From Streptomyces capitiformicae (GTDB taxonomy: Bacteria; Actinomycetota; Actinomycetes; Streptomycetales; Streptomycetaceae), in NCBI RefSeq assembly GCF_002214185.1, contig NZ_CP022161.1:9865486-9929485 (forward strand): a stretch of 64,000 bases of DNA. Direction: 5' to 3'. Both the position numbers and the translations under genes were made by a program. Shown piece after piece: positions 17,241-26,620 of the stretch (its first letter is position 1; every line of letters begins with the position of its first letter). The notes beneath the pieces are model-generated. The model searched no databases, was not told where the DNA came from, and saw only the letters and a list, made by a program, of their open reading frames with translations.

Positions 17241-17993
17241 GTGACTCTCATTCCCCGTACCCGAAGGGCCGCACTGGTGAGCGCCGTCTGCACCCTCGTG
17301 GCGAGCGGGCTGGGGCTCACCGGCTGCAGCGAGGATCCGAACGAGGGCACCAACGGCGTCGGCAAGCTGCAACCGGCACAGATCCAGAGCAAGACCAAGG
17401 CGGCCGCCATCGCGGCGGGCGCGGTCCGGCTCTCCGGGGCCGTGGTGAGCAACGGCAAGACGTACAAGCTGGACATGCGCCTGAAGGCGGACGGCGGTAC
17501 GGGCTCTGTGACGGCGGAGGGCTCGACCTTCCGGCTGCTGAAGGTCGGCGAGCACCTCTTCCTCAAGGCCGACGCCGACTTCTGGGCCCACGAGGAGGAC
17601 GGCAAGGGCGGTGACCACGACGCCGGGGCGGCCGCCGCGGACAAGCTGGACGGCATGTATGTGAAGGTGCCGACCGGTGACCCCGCCTACAAGCGCTTCA
17701 GCGGCTTCACAGACAAGGACGTCCTCCTCGAGGGCCTGCTCACGCTCCACGGCGCCCTGTCCACCGACGGCTACCACAATCAGTCCGGCACCCGCACCAT
17801 CCGCATCACCGGCGACAAGGGCTCCGGCGGCACCCTCGACGTCTCCCTGGAAGGCACCCCCTACCCCCTCCGCCTGGTCCGCGCGGGCGACGCCGGCACC
17901 ATCACCCTCTCCGACTGGGGCGAGGACTTCACCCTGAAGGAACCGGACGAGAAGTCGGTGGTCGACTACGGCAAGCAGCTGCCGACGTCGTAG
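17241..17993 (+). CDS. Putative secreted lipoprotein
   Basis: 250 residues from GTG 17241 with GAAGAGG upstream. The N-terminus is a lipoprotein signal: RTRRAALVSAVCTLVASGLG followed by lipobox LTGC with Cys29. The mature part (LQPAQIQSKTKAAAIAAGAV, then KTYKLDMRLKADGGTGSV and GDPAYKRFSGFTDKDVL) resembles LppX/LprG-like beta-sheet lipoproteins that bind or carry lipids, but this is a fold-level guess. It is divergent from the MgtE_N/CBS gene with 226 bp between them. Confidence 0.8.
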   Translation: MTLIPRTRRAALVSAVCTLVASGLGLTGCSEDPNEGTNGVGKLQPAQIQSKTKAAAIAAGAVRLSGAVVSNGKTYKLDMRLKADGGTGSVTAEGSTFRLLKVGEHLFLKADADFWAHEEDGKGGDHDAGAAAADKLDGMYVKVPTGDPAYKRFSGFTDKDVLLEGLLTLHGALSTDGYHNQSGTRTIRITGDKGSGGTLDVSLEGTPYPLRLVRAGDAGTITLSDWGEDFTLKEPDEKSVVDYGKQLPTS

Positions 17994-18003
17994 TGGCGGA
18001 GCG

Positions 18004-18531
18004 TTACTTCTTCGCCTTCTTCGCCTTCCTACGCCGCTTCAGAAGCAGCCTGGGCAACCCCGCCGGAATCGGCCTCCGTGTGGTCGCGGGCGTCGGCAAC
18101 GGCACCGCCGCCAGGTCGCCGTCGGGCAATGGCACCGTGGTCCCCGTCGGCTCCAGGCGGAGCACCCGGCACTCCCGGCCCCACCGCTCCGGCATGGCCT
18201 CACCGTCAGGCGCGTTCAATCGCTTGCCCTTGAGCTCGGCCACCGCGGCCTCCCACTCGGGAGAGCCCGCGGCCAGCTCCACGACCGTCGCGTCCCAGGT
18301 CACCAGCCGCCCGCCCTTGTCCTTGCTGCGCACGGTCACCACGGCGGAACCCCCGTCGACGAGCCCCGGCAACGGCTGCTCCCCCGGCCCGTCGCCGATC
18401 AGGCACACCGCACCCTCGTGCCAGACATGCCACAGTGCACGCGACGACACCCCGTCGCCCCGCACCCAGATGAGCCCGGACTTCTTGGTGGCCTCCTCGA
18501 TGAGGGCCCGGTCGAGCAGCTGTTCCGTCAT
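18004..18531 (-). CDS. Conserved hypothetical protein with basic tail
   Basis: 175 residues from ATG 18531. The sequence (SGLIWVRGDGVSSRALWHVW, AVVTVRSKDKGGRLVTWDAT, SPEWEAAVAELKGKRLNAPD) resembles the split-barrel fold of flavin-reductase/PNPOx-like proteins, without a visible cofactor motif. The C-terminus is strongly basic (RLLLKRRRKAKKAKK), suggesting nucleic-acid or membrane-surface contact. It lies downstream of corA in the same direction, 43 bp after its stop. Confidence 0.7.
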   Translation of the reverse strand: MTEQLLDRALIEEATKKSGLIWVRGDGVSSRALWHVWHEGAVCLIGDGPGEQPLPGLVDGGSAVVTVRSKDKGGRLVTWDATVVELAAGSPEWEAAVAELKGKRLNAPDGEAMPERWGRECRVLRLEPTGTTVPLPDGDLAAVPLPTPATTRRPIPAGLPRLLLKRRRKAKKAKK

Positions 18532-18574
18532 GAACAGCAGCCTAGCCGGGCCCCGCACAACCGCCCGTCGGCTA

Positions 18575-19699
18575 CTAGAGCCACCCGTTCCGCTTGAGCG
18601 TGCGGTGGATGCCGAAGCAGATCGCGACCGTGACGGTCAGAACCATCGGGTAGCCGAACTTCCAACCCAGCTCCGGCATGTACTTGAAGTTCATGCCGTA
18701 CACGCCGCACACCATCGTCGGTACGGCGATGATGGCCGCCCACGAGGTGATCTTCCGCATGTCCTCGTTCTGCGCGACGGAGGCCTGCGCCAGGTTCGCC
18801 TGAAGGATCGAGTTGAGGAGCTCGTCGAAGCCGACGACCTGCTCCTGGACGCGGGCGAGGTGGTCGGCCACGTCACGGAAGTACTTCTGGATGTCCGGGT
18901 CGACCAGCCGCATCGGCCGCTCGCTCAGCAGCTGCATGGGCCGCACCAGCGGCAGCACCGCGCGCTTGAACTCCATGACCTCGCGCTTGAGTTGGTAGAT
19001 CCGGCCGGCGTCCGTACCCCGCGGCGTGCCCTTGCGGCCCGGCGAGAACACCTCCGTCTCCACCTCGTCGATGTCGTCCTGCACGGCGTCCGCGACGGCC
19101 ACGTACCCGTCGACGACGTGGTCGGCGATGGCGTGCAGCACGGCCGAGGGGCCCTTGGCGAGCAACTCCGGGTCGTCCTGCAGCCGGTGGCGCAGCGCGC
19201 GCAGCGAACCCTGACCGCCGTGCCGGACGGTGATGAAGAAGTCCCGCCCGGTGAAGCACATGACCTCGCCGGACTCGACCACCTCGCTGGTGGCGGTGAG
19301 TTCGTCGTGCTCGACGTAGTGGATGGTCTTGAAGACGGTGAAGAGGGTGTCGTCGTACCGCTCCAGCTTCGGCCGCTGGTGGGCCTGCACCGCGTCCTCC
19401 ACGGCCAGCGGGTGCAACCCGAACTCCGCGGCGATACCGGAGAATTCGGCCTCGGAGGGCTCGTGCAGCCCGATCCAGACGAAGCCGCCGTCCCGACGCA
19501 CCTGACGGATCGCCTCGTGCGGGGTCAGGCTGCGCTCGGTGACGACGCGCACGCCGTCGCGGTAGACGGCGCAGTCCACGACGGCCGTGGTCGCCTCCGC
19601 CGGGCGCGTGGCGTCGTACGCGCCCCCGTCCTTGCGCAGCGACAGGCGCGAGGTACGGGTCGGGCGGACCGCGGCACGCAGGTTGTTGATCATCGACAT
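18575..19699 (-). CDS. corA: CorA-family magnesium/cobalt channel
   Basis: 374 residues from ATG 19699, chosen because GAAGGAG lies seven bases upstream; ATG 19717 is also in frame. The large N-terminal cytoplasmic funnel includes VWIGLHEPSEAEFSGIAAEF and FELHPLAVEDAVQAHQRPK-type motifs. The two C-terminal helices carry the GMN selectivity signature (YGMNFKYMPE, about 335-337) and end with the usual basic HRTLKRNGWL. It is an inner-membrane pentameric Mg2+ channel. Confidence 0.93.
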   Translation of the reverse strand: MSMINNLRAAVRPTRTSRLSLRKDGGAYDATRPAEATTAVVDCAVYRDGVRVVTERSLTPHEAIRQVRRDGGFVWIGLHEPSEAEFSGIAAEFGLHPLAVEDAVQAHQRPKLERYDDTLFTVFKTIHYVEHDELTATSEVVESGEVMCFTGRDFFITVRHGGQGSLRALRHRLQDDPELLAKGPSAVLHAIADHVVDGYVAVADAVQDDIDEVETEVFSPGRKGTPRGTDAGRIYQLKREVMEFKRAVLPLVRPMQLLSERPMRLVDPDIQKYFRDVADHLARVQEQVVGFDELLNSILQANLAQASVAQNEDMRKITSWAAIIAVPTMVCGVYGMNFKYMPELGWKFGYPMVLTVTVAICFGIHRTLKRNGWL

Positions 19700-20236
19700 G
19701 GGCAGACTCCTTCGCAACGAAAGGGCCGCCGACGACGGTTGGAACTACCCGGAATGGGGACGTTTTGACTGCGGATGTTTGGCACGTCCACAAAGCGGGG
19801 AGCACCGCACCGTCGCGGTGACAGCTTCGCTTGATGCAGATCAGTTCGCTTGGTTCGGCACAGCGTTTGGGGTAGCGATTCAGATCGGCGATTCAGATCA
19901 AGACGGGAAAGAAGTGCTCTTCCGTTGCGCGGCGACCGACAGACGGCGACGGCACGACGCGAGTGAGGGTGGCAGCCAAGCAGAGAGTTGAAGCCAGAGC
20001 TACGGAACTCAGTGGGCGGAAGAGCGGGTGGTACTGCACGGTCGACTTCGGTCCATCGCAGCCCCACCTCCTCCGGCCGGTCCCTCGTAAGGGACGTTCC
20101 ATACCCCACTCGGGGTTCCCCGTAGGGGAGTCAGTTCTCGGCCGAGGTCGTGAGAGCGACGCTTCTGCGTGCTGCTCGTGTGTTGACCTGACCGGCGCCC
20201 AAGACTAACAGTCGACTGAAGTGCCAAGGTGCCCGT
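19700..20236. promoter_or_regulatory. Divergent region between corA and the SUFU-domain gene
   Basis: 537 bp without a convincing gene. It holds a 12-bp direct repeat GCGATTCAGATC (19875-19886 and 19888-19899), whose 13-bp periodicity in an otherwise unique leader could be a protein-binding site, and a GGGG/CCCC-rich inverted element around 20105-20130. A magnesium-sensing leader for corA is conceivable, but I could not match any riboswitch consensus. Confidence 0.4.
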
Positions 20237-20854
20237 TTGCCGGTTCCTGACGAGTTCTATGCTCGGCTCATGGTTGATGTTCTTCCGTTGGTGGAGGCCC
20301 GTTTGCGCACCGCGCTGGGCGAACCGGACGCGCGCGCCGCGGTCACCTTCCTCGGCACGGACCGCATCGAGGTCCTCCGCTTCACCGACGGAGACCTCGT
20401 CCGCTACGCCACCCTCGGTATGTCCGCCCAGCCGATGACCGACCCCGCCGCGATGCTCGCCGACCCCGTCAAGGGCCCGCGCGCCGAGCTCGTCCTGTCC
20501 GTACGGCACGGGACGGCCGACACCGACAAGGTGCTCCGCCCGCTCGCCGTGCTCGCCGCGTCACCACAGGTCGAAGGCGTGGTCGTGGCTCCCGGCGCCT
20601 CCCTCGACGTGGGTGCGCCGCTCTGGCCCGGCGCCCCCTTCACCTCCGTCCTCGTCGCCGAGTCCGGCGGCCTCGTGGAGGACCTCGAACTGGACGCCCC
20701 CGCCGACCCCGTACGTTTCCTGCCCCTTCTGCCGATGACCGCCAACGAGGCCGCCTGGAAGCGGGTGCACGGCGCCCAGGCCCTCCAGGAGCGCTGGCTC
20801 ACGCAGGGCACGGATCTGCGCGACCCGGTCCGCAAGTCGGTCCCCCTGGACTGA
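20237..20854 (+). CDS. SUFU (suppressor-of-fused) domain protein
   Basis: 205 residues from TTG 20237, which has AAGGTG at good distance; ATG 20270 would remove 11 residues and has no clear ribosome-binding site. The SUFU-like fold is recognisable in LGEPDARAAVTFLGTDRIEV, VRYATLGMSAQPM, RAELVLSVRHG, SVLVAESGGLVEDLEL and VRFLPLLPMTANEAAWKRVH. Bacterial SUFU-domain proteins are widespread, often near toxin-immunity loci, but this one belongs to the conserved Streptomyces core and its role is unknown. Confidence 0.78.
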   Translation: MPVPDEFYARLMVDVLPLVEARLRTALGEPDARAAVTFLGTDRIEVLRFTDGDLVRYATLGMSAQPMTDPAAMLADPVKGPRAELVLSVRHGTADTDKVLRPLAVLAASPQVEGVVVAPGASLDVGAPLWPGAPFTSVLVAESGGLVEDLELDAPADPVRFLPLLPMTANEAAWKRVHGAQALQERWLTQGTDLRDPVRKSVPLD

Positions 20855-21088
20855 TGGGACCGACCGGTCTCGACTCCCCCGTGTGACGGACGGCACGGCG
20901 TACGTGACCGGACGACGCCCGACAGGTGGCCGAAAATCGCCGCTTCCCTTGGTCGTGCGGGTAGTTGATCCCGTTGGTTGGTCCAGTGGGCGAACCGCTG
21001 TCCGGGATCCGGTGTTCGTGAGCGGAATGTGACGCGCACACGCCGGACGGGTGATCGTCCTTGACGCGAGGAAGCACGGGGAGGACCG

Positions 21089-21739
21089 TTGGGCCCTATG
21101 AGGGGCGAACCCAGTTGCCCGAAGTGTGGTGGCCGGGTCAGGGCTCCCGGCCTCTTTGCCGACTCCTGGCAGTGCGCTGTGCACGGGACGGTGCACCCGC
21201 TGCAGCCCGTGATCCCGCCCAGCGTCGAGGCCCTCAGTGTCGTGGTGCACCGTGCCAAGGTGCCCGTGTGGATGCCCTGGCCGCTGCCCGTGGGCTGGCT
21301 GTTCACCGGGGCCGCCTTCGCCGGTGACGACCGTAGTGGGGGCCGCGCCACCGCCGTGGCCTGCTCCGGCCCGGGGCCGCTCGGCGGGATAGGGGAGCTG
21401 GTGCTCATCGCCGAGGAACTCGGCGTCGGCCTCGGCGCGCGGTACGCGGGCATCGACGGCCCCGACCCCGGCCCGTATCTGAGCGTCGAGAAGCCGCCTC
21501 AGGCGAAGGTCCTGGCCGCCGGACGCCCGACGCCCCTCTGGCATGTCTCCGGTACGCCCGACGACCGGGCGGTGTTCGCCGGTGAGGCGCTCGGGTTGTG
21601 GCTGTGGGCGATCGTCTGGCCCGAGCAGACCGGGTTGCTGATGTACGACGAGCTGGTGCTGACGGATCTGCGGGACGCGGGTGCGGAGGTCGAGCTGCTG
21701 CCTTGCGGGGCGCTTTCGCCGCGGATTCTTGAGCCGTAG
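21089..21739 (+). CDS. DUF6758-type protein with N-terminal zinc ribbon
   Basis: 216 residues from TTG 21089 (GGGGAGG seven bases upstream); ATG 21098 is an alternative. A CPKCGG...C.HG zinc-ribbon half (residues 10-32) precedes a core with PVWMPWPLPVGWLFTGAAFA, ACSGPGPLGGIGELVLIAEE and GEALGLWLWAIVWPEQTGLL. It is soluble and conserved across Streptomyces; no catalytic motif is visible. It is followed in the same direction by the PHP-domain gene. Confidence 0.72.
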   Translation: MGPMRGEPSCPKCGGRVRAPGLFADSWQCAVHGTVHPLQPVIPPSVEALSVVVHRAKVPVWMPWPLPVGWLFTGAAFAGDDRSGGRATAVACSGPGPLGGIGELVLIAEELGVGLGARYAGIDGPDPGPYLSVEKPPQAKVLAAGRPTPLWHVSGTPDDRAVFAGEALGLWLWAIVWPEQTGLLMYDELVLTDLRDAGAEVELLPCGALSPRILEP

Positions 21740-21888
21740 CGCTCGGTTCGGCCGGACGGGTGGGCGGCTTCGGCTTGGGTGTGTAGGGGGCGCCCAGGGG
21801 TTTCGGGTGTGACACGTACTGTTCGGAAGCGCGTTATCCTTGAGCGTCCGCTTCTGTTCGTGTCCCGTCATCGCCTGGAGTCCCCGTC

Positions 21889-22749
21889 GTGCGTATCGAT
21901 CTGCACTGTCACTCCACGGCCTCCGACGGCACGGACACCCCGGCCGAGCTGGTGCGGAACGCGGCCAAGGCCGGGCTGGACGTCGTCGCGCTGACCGATC
22001 ACGACACCACGCGCGGGTACGCCGAGGCGATCGCCGCGCTGCCGGAGGGGCTCACGCTGGTCACCGGTGCCGAGCTGTCGTGCCGGCTGGACGGTGTCAG
22101 CATGCACATGCTGGCCTACCTGTTCGATCCGGAGGAGCCCGACCTGCTCGCCGAGCGGGAGCTGGTACGGGACGACCGGGTGCCCCGGGCCCGCGGGATG
22201 ATAGCCAAGCTGAACGAGCTCGGCGTCCCCGTGACCTGGGACCAGGTGTCCCGTATCGCCGGTGACGGTTCCGTGGGGCGGCCGCACGTGGCCACCGCCC
22301 TCGTCGAACTCGGCGTCGTACCGACCGTGAGCGACGCCTTCACCGAGCAGTGGCTCGCCGACGGTGGCCGTGCCTTCGTCGAGAAGCACGAGACCGACCC
22401 CTTCGAGGCGATCCGGCTGATCAAGGGCGCGGGCGGTGTCGCCGTCTTCGCGCACCCGGCCGCGGTCAAGCGCGGCAAGACCGTCCCGGAGTCCGCGATC
22501 GCCGAACTGGCCGCCGCCGGACTCGACGGCATTGAGGTCGACCACATGGACCACGACCCGGCGACCCGGGCCCGACTGAGCGGCCTGGCGAAGGAGCTGG
22601 GGCTGCTCACCACGGGGTCCTCCGACTATCACGGCAGCCGCAAGACCTGCGTGCTCGGCGAGTACACGACCGACCCCGAGGTGTACGGGGAGATCACGCG
22701 GCGGGCCACCGGAGCGTTTCCCGTCCCGGGGGCCGACGGGGTTCGTTAG
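21889..22749 (+). CDS. PHP-domain metal-dependent phosphoesterase (RNase AM/TrpH-like)
   Basis: 286 residues from GTG 21889. PHP metal-binding motifs are complete: DLHCHSTASDG (H6, H8, D13), LTDHDTT, TGAELSC, RPHVATAL, FAHPAAVKRG and the C-terminal TTGSSDYHGSRK. The layout is that of the YciV/TrpH group, which hydrolyses 3',5'-bisphosphonucleotides and trims RNA 5' ends. It is cytoplasmic. Confidence 0.88.
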   Translation: MRIDLHCHSTASDGTDTPAELVRNAAKAGLDVVALTDHDTTRGYAEAIAALPEGLTLVTGAELSCRLDGVSMHMLAYLFDPEEPDLLAERELVRDDRVPRARGMIAKLNELGVPVTWDQVSRIAGDGSVGRPHVATALVELGVVPTVSDAFTEQWLADGGRAFVEKHETDPFEAIRLIKGAGGVAVFAHPAAVKRGKTVPESAIAELAAAGLDGIEVDHMDHDPATRARLSGLAKELGLLTTGSSDYHGSRKTCVLGEYTTDPEVYGEITRRATGAFPVPGADGVR

Positions 22750-22938
22750 CTGGTCCTTTGGCTGTACGGCACCCGGCGGTTGCTGGCTGTGCCCACCCTC
22801 CCCACACCTCAACTTCGTTCGAGCGGGCGGTGCCCCCATCGCCCTGCGGAACGATTGCCCACAGTGGTCACACCGCGGTCACAGCAGCGGTCATAGTGGG
22901 CTGCTCGCTTGTTCTTCACTCCTCCAAGGCGTCCCCCT

Positions 22939-23544
22939 GTGTTCGATCTCGCCGTCTTCGGCTCGCTCTTTCTCACTCTCTTCGTGATCATGGATCCGCC
23001 CGGGATCACGCCGATCTTCCTCGGGCTCACCGCCGGTCGTCCCGCGCGGACGCAGAAGCGGATGGCGTTTCAGGCCGTGTGTGTGGCCGGTGGGGTGATC
23101 ACCGTCTTCGGGCTCCTCGGTCACCAGATCCTGAACTATCTGCATGTGTCCGTGCCCGCGCTGATGATCGCGGGCGGCCTGCTGCTCCTGTTGATCGCTC
23201 TCGACCTGCTGACCGGCAAGACGGACGAGCCGAAGCAGACCAAGGACGTGAACGTCGCCCTCGTCCCGCTGGGCATGCCGCTGCTGGCCGGCCCCGGTGC
23301 GATCGTGTCGGTGATCCTCGCGGTCCAGAAGGCGGACAGCGTGGCCACCCAGGTGTCCGTGTGGGTCGCGATCCTCGCGATCCATGTCGTGCTGTGGCTG
23401 ACGATGCGGTACTCGCTGCTGATCATCCGGGTCATCAAGGACGGCGGTGTGGTGCTGGTGACGAGGCTCGCGGGCATGATGCTCTCCGCCATCGCCGTCC
23501 AGCAGATCATCAACGGCGTGACCCAGGTGATCCAGGGCGGCTGA
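22939..23544 (+). CDS. MarC-family integral membrane protein
   Basis: 201 residues from GTG 22939. Six hydrophobic helices match the MarC/UPF0056 pattern: LAVFGSLFLTLFVIMDPPGI, AFQAVCVAGGVITVFGLLG, PALMIAGGLLLLLIALDLL, LVPLGMPLLAGPGAIVSVIL, VSVWVAILAIHVVLWLTMRY and VLVTRLAGMMLSAIAVQQII. The conserved PLGMPLLAGPGAI motif is exact. The transport substrate of the family is not established. Confidence 0.9.
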   Translation: MFDLAVFGSLFLTLFVIMDPPGITPIFLGLTAGRPARTQKRMAFQAVCVAGGVITVFGLLGHQILNYLHVSVPALMIAGGLLLLLIALDLLTGKTDEPKQTKDVNVALVPLGMPLLAGPGAIVSVILAVQKADSVATQVSVWVAILAIHVVLWLTMRYSLLIIRVIKDGGVVLVTRLAGMMLSAIAVQQIINGVTQVIQGG

Positions 23545-23571
23545 GGTCGCGTCGGCCACCCGCGCATACGC

Positions 23572-23607
23572 AGAGCCCCGTACGGCATCGAGGCCGTACG
23601 GGGCTCT
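23572..23607. terminator. Strong hairpin terminator
   Basis: Perfect 15-bp inverted repeat AGAGCCCCGTACGGC / GCCGTACGGGGCTCT with a 6-nt loop, 27 bp after the marC stop and 22 bp before the stop of the convergent small gene. Confidence 0.88.
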
Positions 23608-23628
23608 GAAGTGTGAACGGACCGCGTC

Positions 23629-23805
23629 CTACGAGGCGGTCACGTCAGCCGGGCGAATCCAGATGCGCTGCCCGATGGCGGCGGCCTGTTGCACGATCCG
23701 GTTGACGGAGGCGGCGTCCACGACGGTGCTGTCCACGGGCGTGCCGTCGACGTCGTCGAGTCGCAGGATTTCGAAGCGCAAGGGCTTCTCCCTTCGTCTG
23801 GTCAT
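23629..23805 (-). CDS. Small conserved hypothetical protein
   Basis: 58 residues from ATG 23805 (MTRRREKPLRFEILRLDDVD, then STVVDAASVNRIVQQAAAIG and RIWIRPADVTAS). CAGGAGG directly abuts the ATG, an unusually short spacing, so initiation may be weak. The regular beta-alpha-beta pattern and codon bias suggest a real small protein. The upstream 80 bp is AT-rich (around 23865-23930) and probably carries its promoter. Function unknown. Confidence 0.7.
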   Translation of the reverse strand: MTRRREKPLRFEILRLDDVDGTPVDSTVVDAASVNRIVQQAAAIGQRIWIRPADVTAS

Positions 23806-24033
23806 CCTCCTGAGGAGAACTACTGGTGGTGGTACGCGGGTCCTCGGTGCCCGGGTTCCATGAGGATTCAACGTTATGCATGTTACAAACATTCCCTACG
23901 CTAAGGAAAATTTTCGAGAAGCTAAGTACCTCTCGGTGAGTGCTCGGTAAGTGCTGGTGTGGGTGCGTCTACCAGGAAACTGGAAGACTGATTGGGACCG
24001 GTTGTGTTCGCAGCGTGACCGCCGGGACAATGG

Positions 24034-24936
24034 ATGCATATGAACGACGACCTCGCGGCGCTCGGCGCCCGCATCGACCGTACGAACGAGCTGTTGCAGC
24101 GCATGCTCGCCGAGGTGGCGAAGACGCCCTCGACGCATGCGATCTTCGTCGACGCCGGATATCTGTACGCGGCCGTGGGGCGGCTCGTCGCTGGGACGGA
24201 GGACCGGCGGTCCTTCGACCTCGATGCGGAAGGTCTCATCGACGCGCTGATCGACAGGGCGCGCACGATCTTCGCGGACAGCCGGCTGCTGCGGGTCTAC
24301 TGGTACGACGGGGCGCGGCGCCGCATCCATACGGCGGAACAGCAGTCCATCGCGGAACTGCCGGACGTGAAGGTGCGGCTCGGCAACCTCAACGCGAACA
24401 ACCAGCAGAAGGGCGTCGACTCCCTGATCCGCACCGACCTGGAGTCACTGGCCCGGCACCGCGCCATCAGCGACGCGGCGCTCCTCGGCGGCGACGAGGA
24501 CCTGGTCTCGGCGGTCGAGGCCGCGCAGGGCTACGGGGCACGGGTCCATCTGTGGGGCATCGAGGCGCCGGAGGGCCGCAACCAGGCCGAGCCGCTGCTC
24601 TGGGAGGTCGACAGCCAGCGGACGTTCGACCTCGACTTCTTCAAGCCGTACGTGTCGCGGCGGACCGCCGCGACCTACGAGGCCGCCGCGGGCGTCCGCC
24701 CCACCCGCGAGGATGTCCGTTTCGTCGGCGCACAGATCGCCGCGAAGTGGCTCGCGTCACGGGGCCGGGAGGCACTCCAGGAACTCCTCCACGGCCACCC
24801 ATACCTGCCCGGTTCGGTCGACCAGGATCTGCTCGTCGAGGCGGAAGGGCTGCTCCAGTACTCGCTGCGGGGCCAGGCGGACCTGCGACGGGCCCTGCGG
24901 GACGGTTTCTGGGAGCACTTGCGCGCCCAGTACTGA
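24034..24936 (+). CDS. NYN-domain (PIN-like) predicted ribonuclease
   Basis: 300 residues; ATG 24034 or ATG 24040. After a short coiled coil comes the NYN domain (about 35-215): IFVDAGYLYAAVGRL with the first acidic residue, LLRVYWYDGARRR, KGVDSLIRTDLESLARHRAI and ALLGGDEDLVSAVEAAQGYG. The acidic residues expected for a PIN-fold metal site are kept. The C-terminal 80 residues (EDVRFVGAQIAAKWLASRGR...) form a helical accessory domain. Likely an RNA-processing enzyme. Confidence 0.85.
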   Translation: MHMNDDLAALGARIDRTNELLQRMLAEVAKTPSTHAIFVDAGYLYAAVGRLVAGTEDRRSFDLDAEGLIDALIDRARTIFADSRLLRVYWYDGARRRIHTAEQQSIAELPDVKVRLGNLNANNQQKGVDSLIRTDLESLARHRAISDAALLGGDEDLVSAVEAAQGYGARVHLWGIEAPEGRNQAEPLLWEVDSQRTFDLDFFKPYVSRRTAATYEAAAGVRPTREDVRFVGAQIAAKWLASRGREALQELLHGHPYLPGSVDQDLLVEAEGLLQYSLRGQADLRRALRDGFWEHLRAQY

Positions 24937-24954
24937 GTGCGGCACCAGCGGGGC

Positions 24955-25824
24955 TCAGCCGCTGATCCGGTCCCAGAAACCGATGAGGGCGTCGGCCGTC
25001 GCCTTCGGCTGGTCGGTGTTGGGGGAGTGCTCGGCGCCGGGGACGACGGTGCGGTGCGCGCTCAGCCGTACGGCCATGTCGTCGAGGATCGCGATCGGCC
25101 AGGTGTCGTCGCGCTCACCGGACAGGACGTGCTTGGGCAGGTCGACGGCGGCGAGTTCGGCGACGCGGTCGGGCTCCACGCAGAGCTGACGGCCCGTGGC
25201 GATCAGCTGGGCGGGGCTGTTGCCGAGCCAGCGGCGGCGCAGGTCGGCGCGGTCGTCCAGCCCCTCGTCGAGGGCGCCCGTGTCGGTCTCCTCCGGCGGC
25301 TCCATCGCCTGGATCGCGTCCCACACCTGCTCCATGCCCATCACGGCCAGGGCGTCCCGCAGCAGCTTCACGCGTTGCTGCTGGGAGGCCGAGATCTGGG
25401 CCGGCCCCGACGCCATCAGCGTGAGCGAGGCGAAGGGTGCCGAGTCCAGCAGCACGGCGGCGCGAGAGATCTGACCGCCGAGGGAGTGCCCGACGAGATG
25501 GACGGGGTCGCCGTCGCCCACGACCCGTGCCTGCGCGAGCAGATCCTGCGCCAACTCGGCCTGGGCGTACGGAGTTTCGTCGTCCTTGGGCCCCTCGCTC
25601 TCGTACTGCCCCCGCCCGTCCACGGCCACCGTGCGGTACCCCGCCTCCGCGAGCGGCTCATGAAGAGCGATGAAGTCCTCCTTGCTGCCGGTGAACCCCG
25701 GCACAAGCAGCACGGACCCCTTCACCGCCACTCCCGCTTCGATCACGGCGAACTCTCCACGAGCGGTACGAAGACGGTGGGCGCGGGCACCGGGTGGCAG
25801 GGTGAACATGGGAGGACGGCTCAT
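24955..25824 (-). CDS. Alpha/beta hydrolase
   Basis: 289 residues from ATG 25824 (alternative ATG 25809). Fold markers are LLVPGFTGSKEDF (oxyanion region), VAVDGRGQYESEGP, the nucleophile elbow HLVGHSLGGQ, and late acidic and histidine motifs (VLSGERDDTWPI and VPGAEHSPNTD). The substrate is unknown. It is the last intact gene before the core gene order breaks, and lies convergent with the NYN gene. Confidence 0.88.
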   Translation of the reverse strand: MSRPPMFTLPPGARAHRLRTARGEFAVIEAGVAVKGSVLLVPGFTGSKEDFIALHEPLAEAGYRTVAVDGRGQYESEGPKDDETPYAQAELAQDLLAQARVVGDGDPVHLVGHSLGGQISRAAVLLDSAPFASLTLMASGPAQISASQQQRVKLLRDALAVMGMEQVWDAIQAMEPPEETDTGALDEGLDDRADLRRRWLGNSPAQLIATGRQLCVEPDRVAELAAVDLPKHVLSGERDDTWPIAILDDMAVRLSAHRTVVPGAEHSPNTDQPKATADALIGFWDRISG

Positions 25825-25950
25825 GGGGGGAGGGTAACCGGCGGTGGGGCCCGATGGGCGGGCTGATGGCCGGTTCTGCACTTCGGACGGGCACACGAAA
25901 GGCCCGGCCCCCGGAAAGGGGACCGGGCCTACGCCTGGTCGAGAGCGGGG

Positions 25951-26620
25951 TCAGCCCTCTGTCGCCTCCACGACAGCCGCAGCCTTACGAGTCCGCCGAC
26001 GAGGCGCCGGCGCCTCGCCCGACTCCTCGGCGGCAACCGCGGCCGCGGTCTTCCGCGTCCGCCGCGGCTTCGTGGCCTGCTCCTCGGTCGGCTGCGCCGG
26101 CACCGTGGCCTCGGTCGCGGCCGCGACCTTGCGCGTGCGACGCCGCGGCTTCGGCGCCTCGGCGACCGCGTCGACGGCGGCCTCGGCGGCACCATCCGCC
26201 ACCTCGACCACAGCCTCCGGGGCCTCCGCGGCCTTCCTCGTACGACGGCGCGGCTTGGCCGGGGCCTCGGCCGTGGCCGACTCCGCGGTCACGGCCTCCG
26301 GGGCCTCCACCCCGGCCTCGGCGGTCTTCCGCGTCCGGCGGCGCTTCGGCGCGGCAACCTCGGCGGCGGCCTCCTCCGCGACGGTCTCGACGGGCGCCGC
26401 CTCGACGGTCGCCGCGGCCTTACGGGTCCGGCGGCGCGGCTTGGCGGGCTCGGTGTCGGTCGCACCCTCGGCCGAGTCGAGCGCGGCTTCCGCGGTCTCG
26501 GCGGCGGCAGCCACCGCGGGCTCCGCGGACGCCGACTTACGGGTGCGGTGGCGGCGCGGCTTGGCCGCCTCTTCGACGGCCTGGGTGGCCTCGATGGCCT
26601 GGACTGCTTCCACAGCCTGG
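25951..26620 (-). pseudogene. C-terminal repeat tail of a truncated gene (probably a DEAD/DEAH-box helicase)
   Basis: About 223 codons with no start of their own. They encode Ala/Glu/Val-rich spacers around seven basic PRRRTRK-type blocks, ending RRRTRKAAAVVEATEG. Such basic-repeat tails occur at the C-termini of actinobacterial RNA helicases and RNase E-like proteins. In Streptomyces the gene expected at this place, next to the NYN and hydrolase genes, is a DEAD-box helicase; that identification rests on recalled gene order, not on the remaining sequence. The rest of the gene has been replaced by an IS701-type transposase 5' end at 26620/26621. Confidence 0.65.

Noticed and set aside
19700..20236. 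M-box or other magnesium riboswitch ahead of corA
   Set aside because: I could not find the conserved core of any known Mg2+ riboswitch in the leader; only a short direct repeat and GC-rich hairpins are visible.
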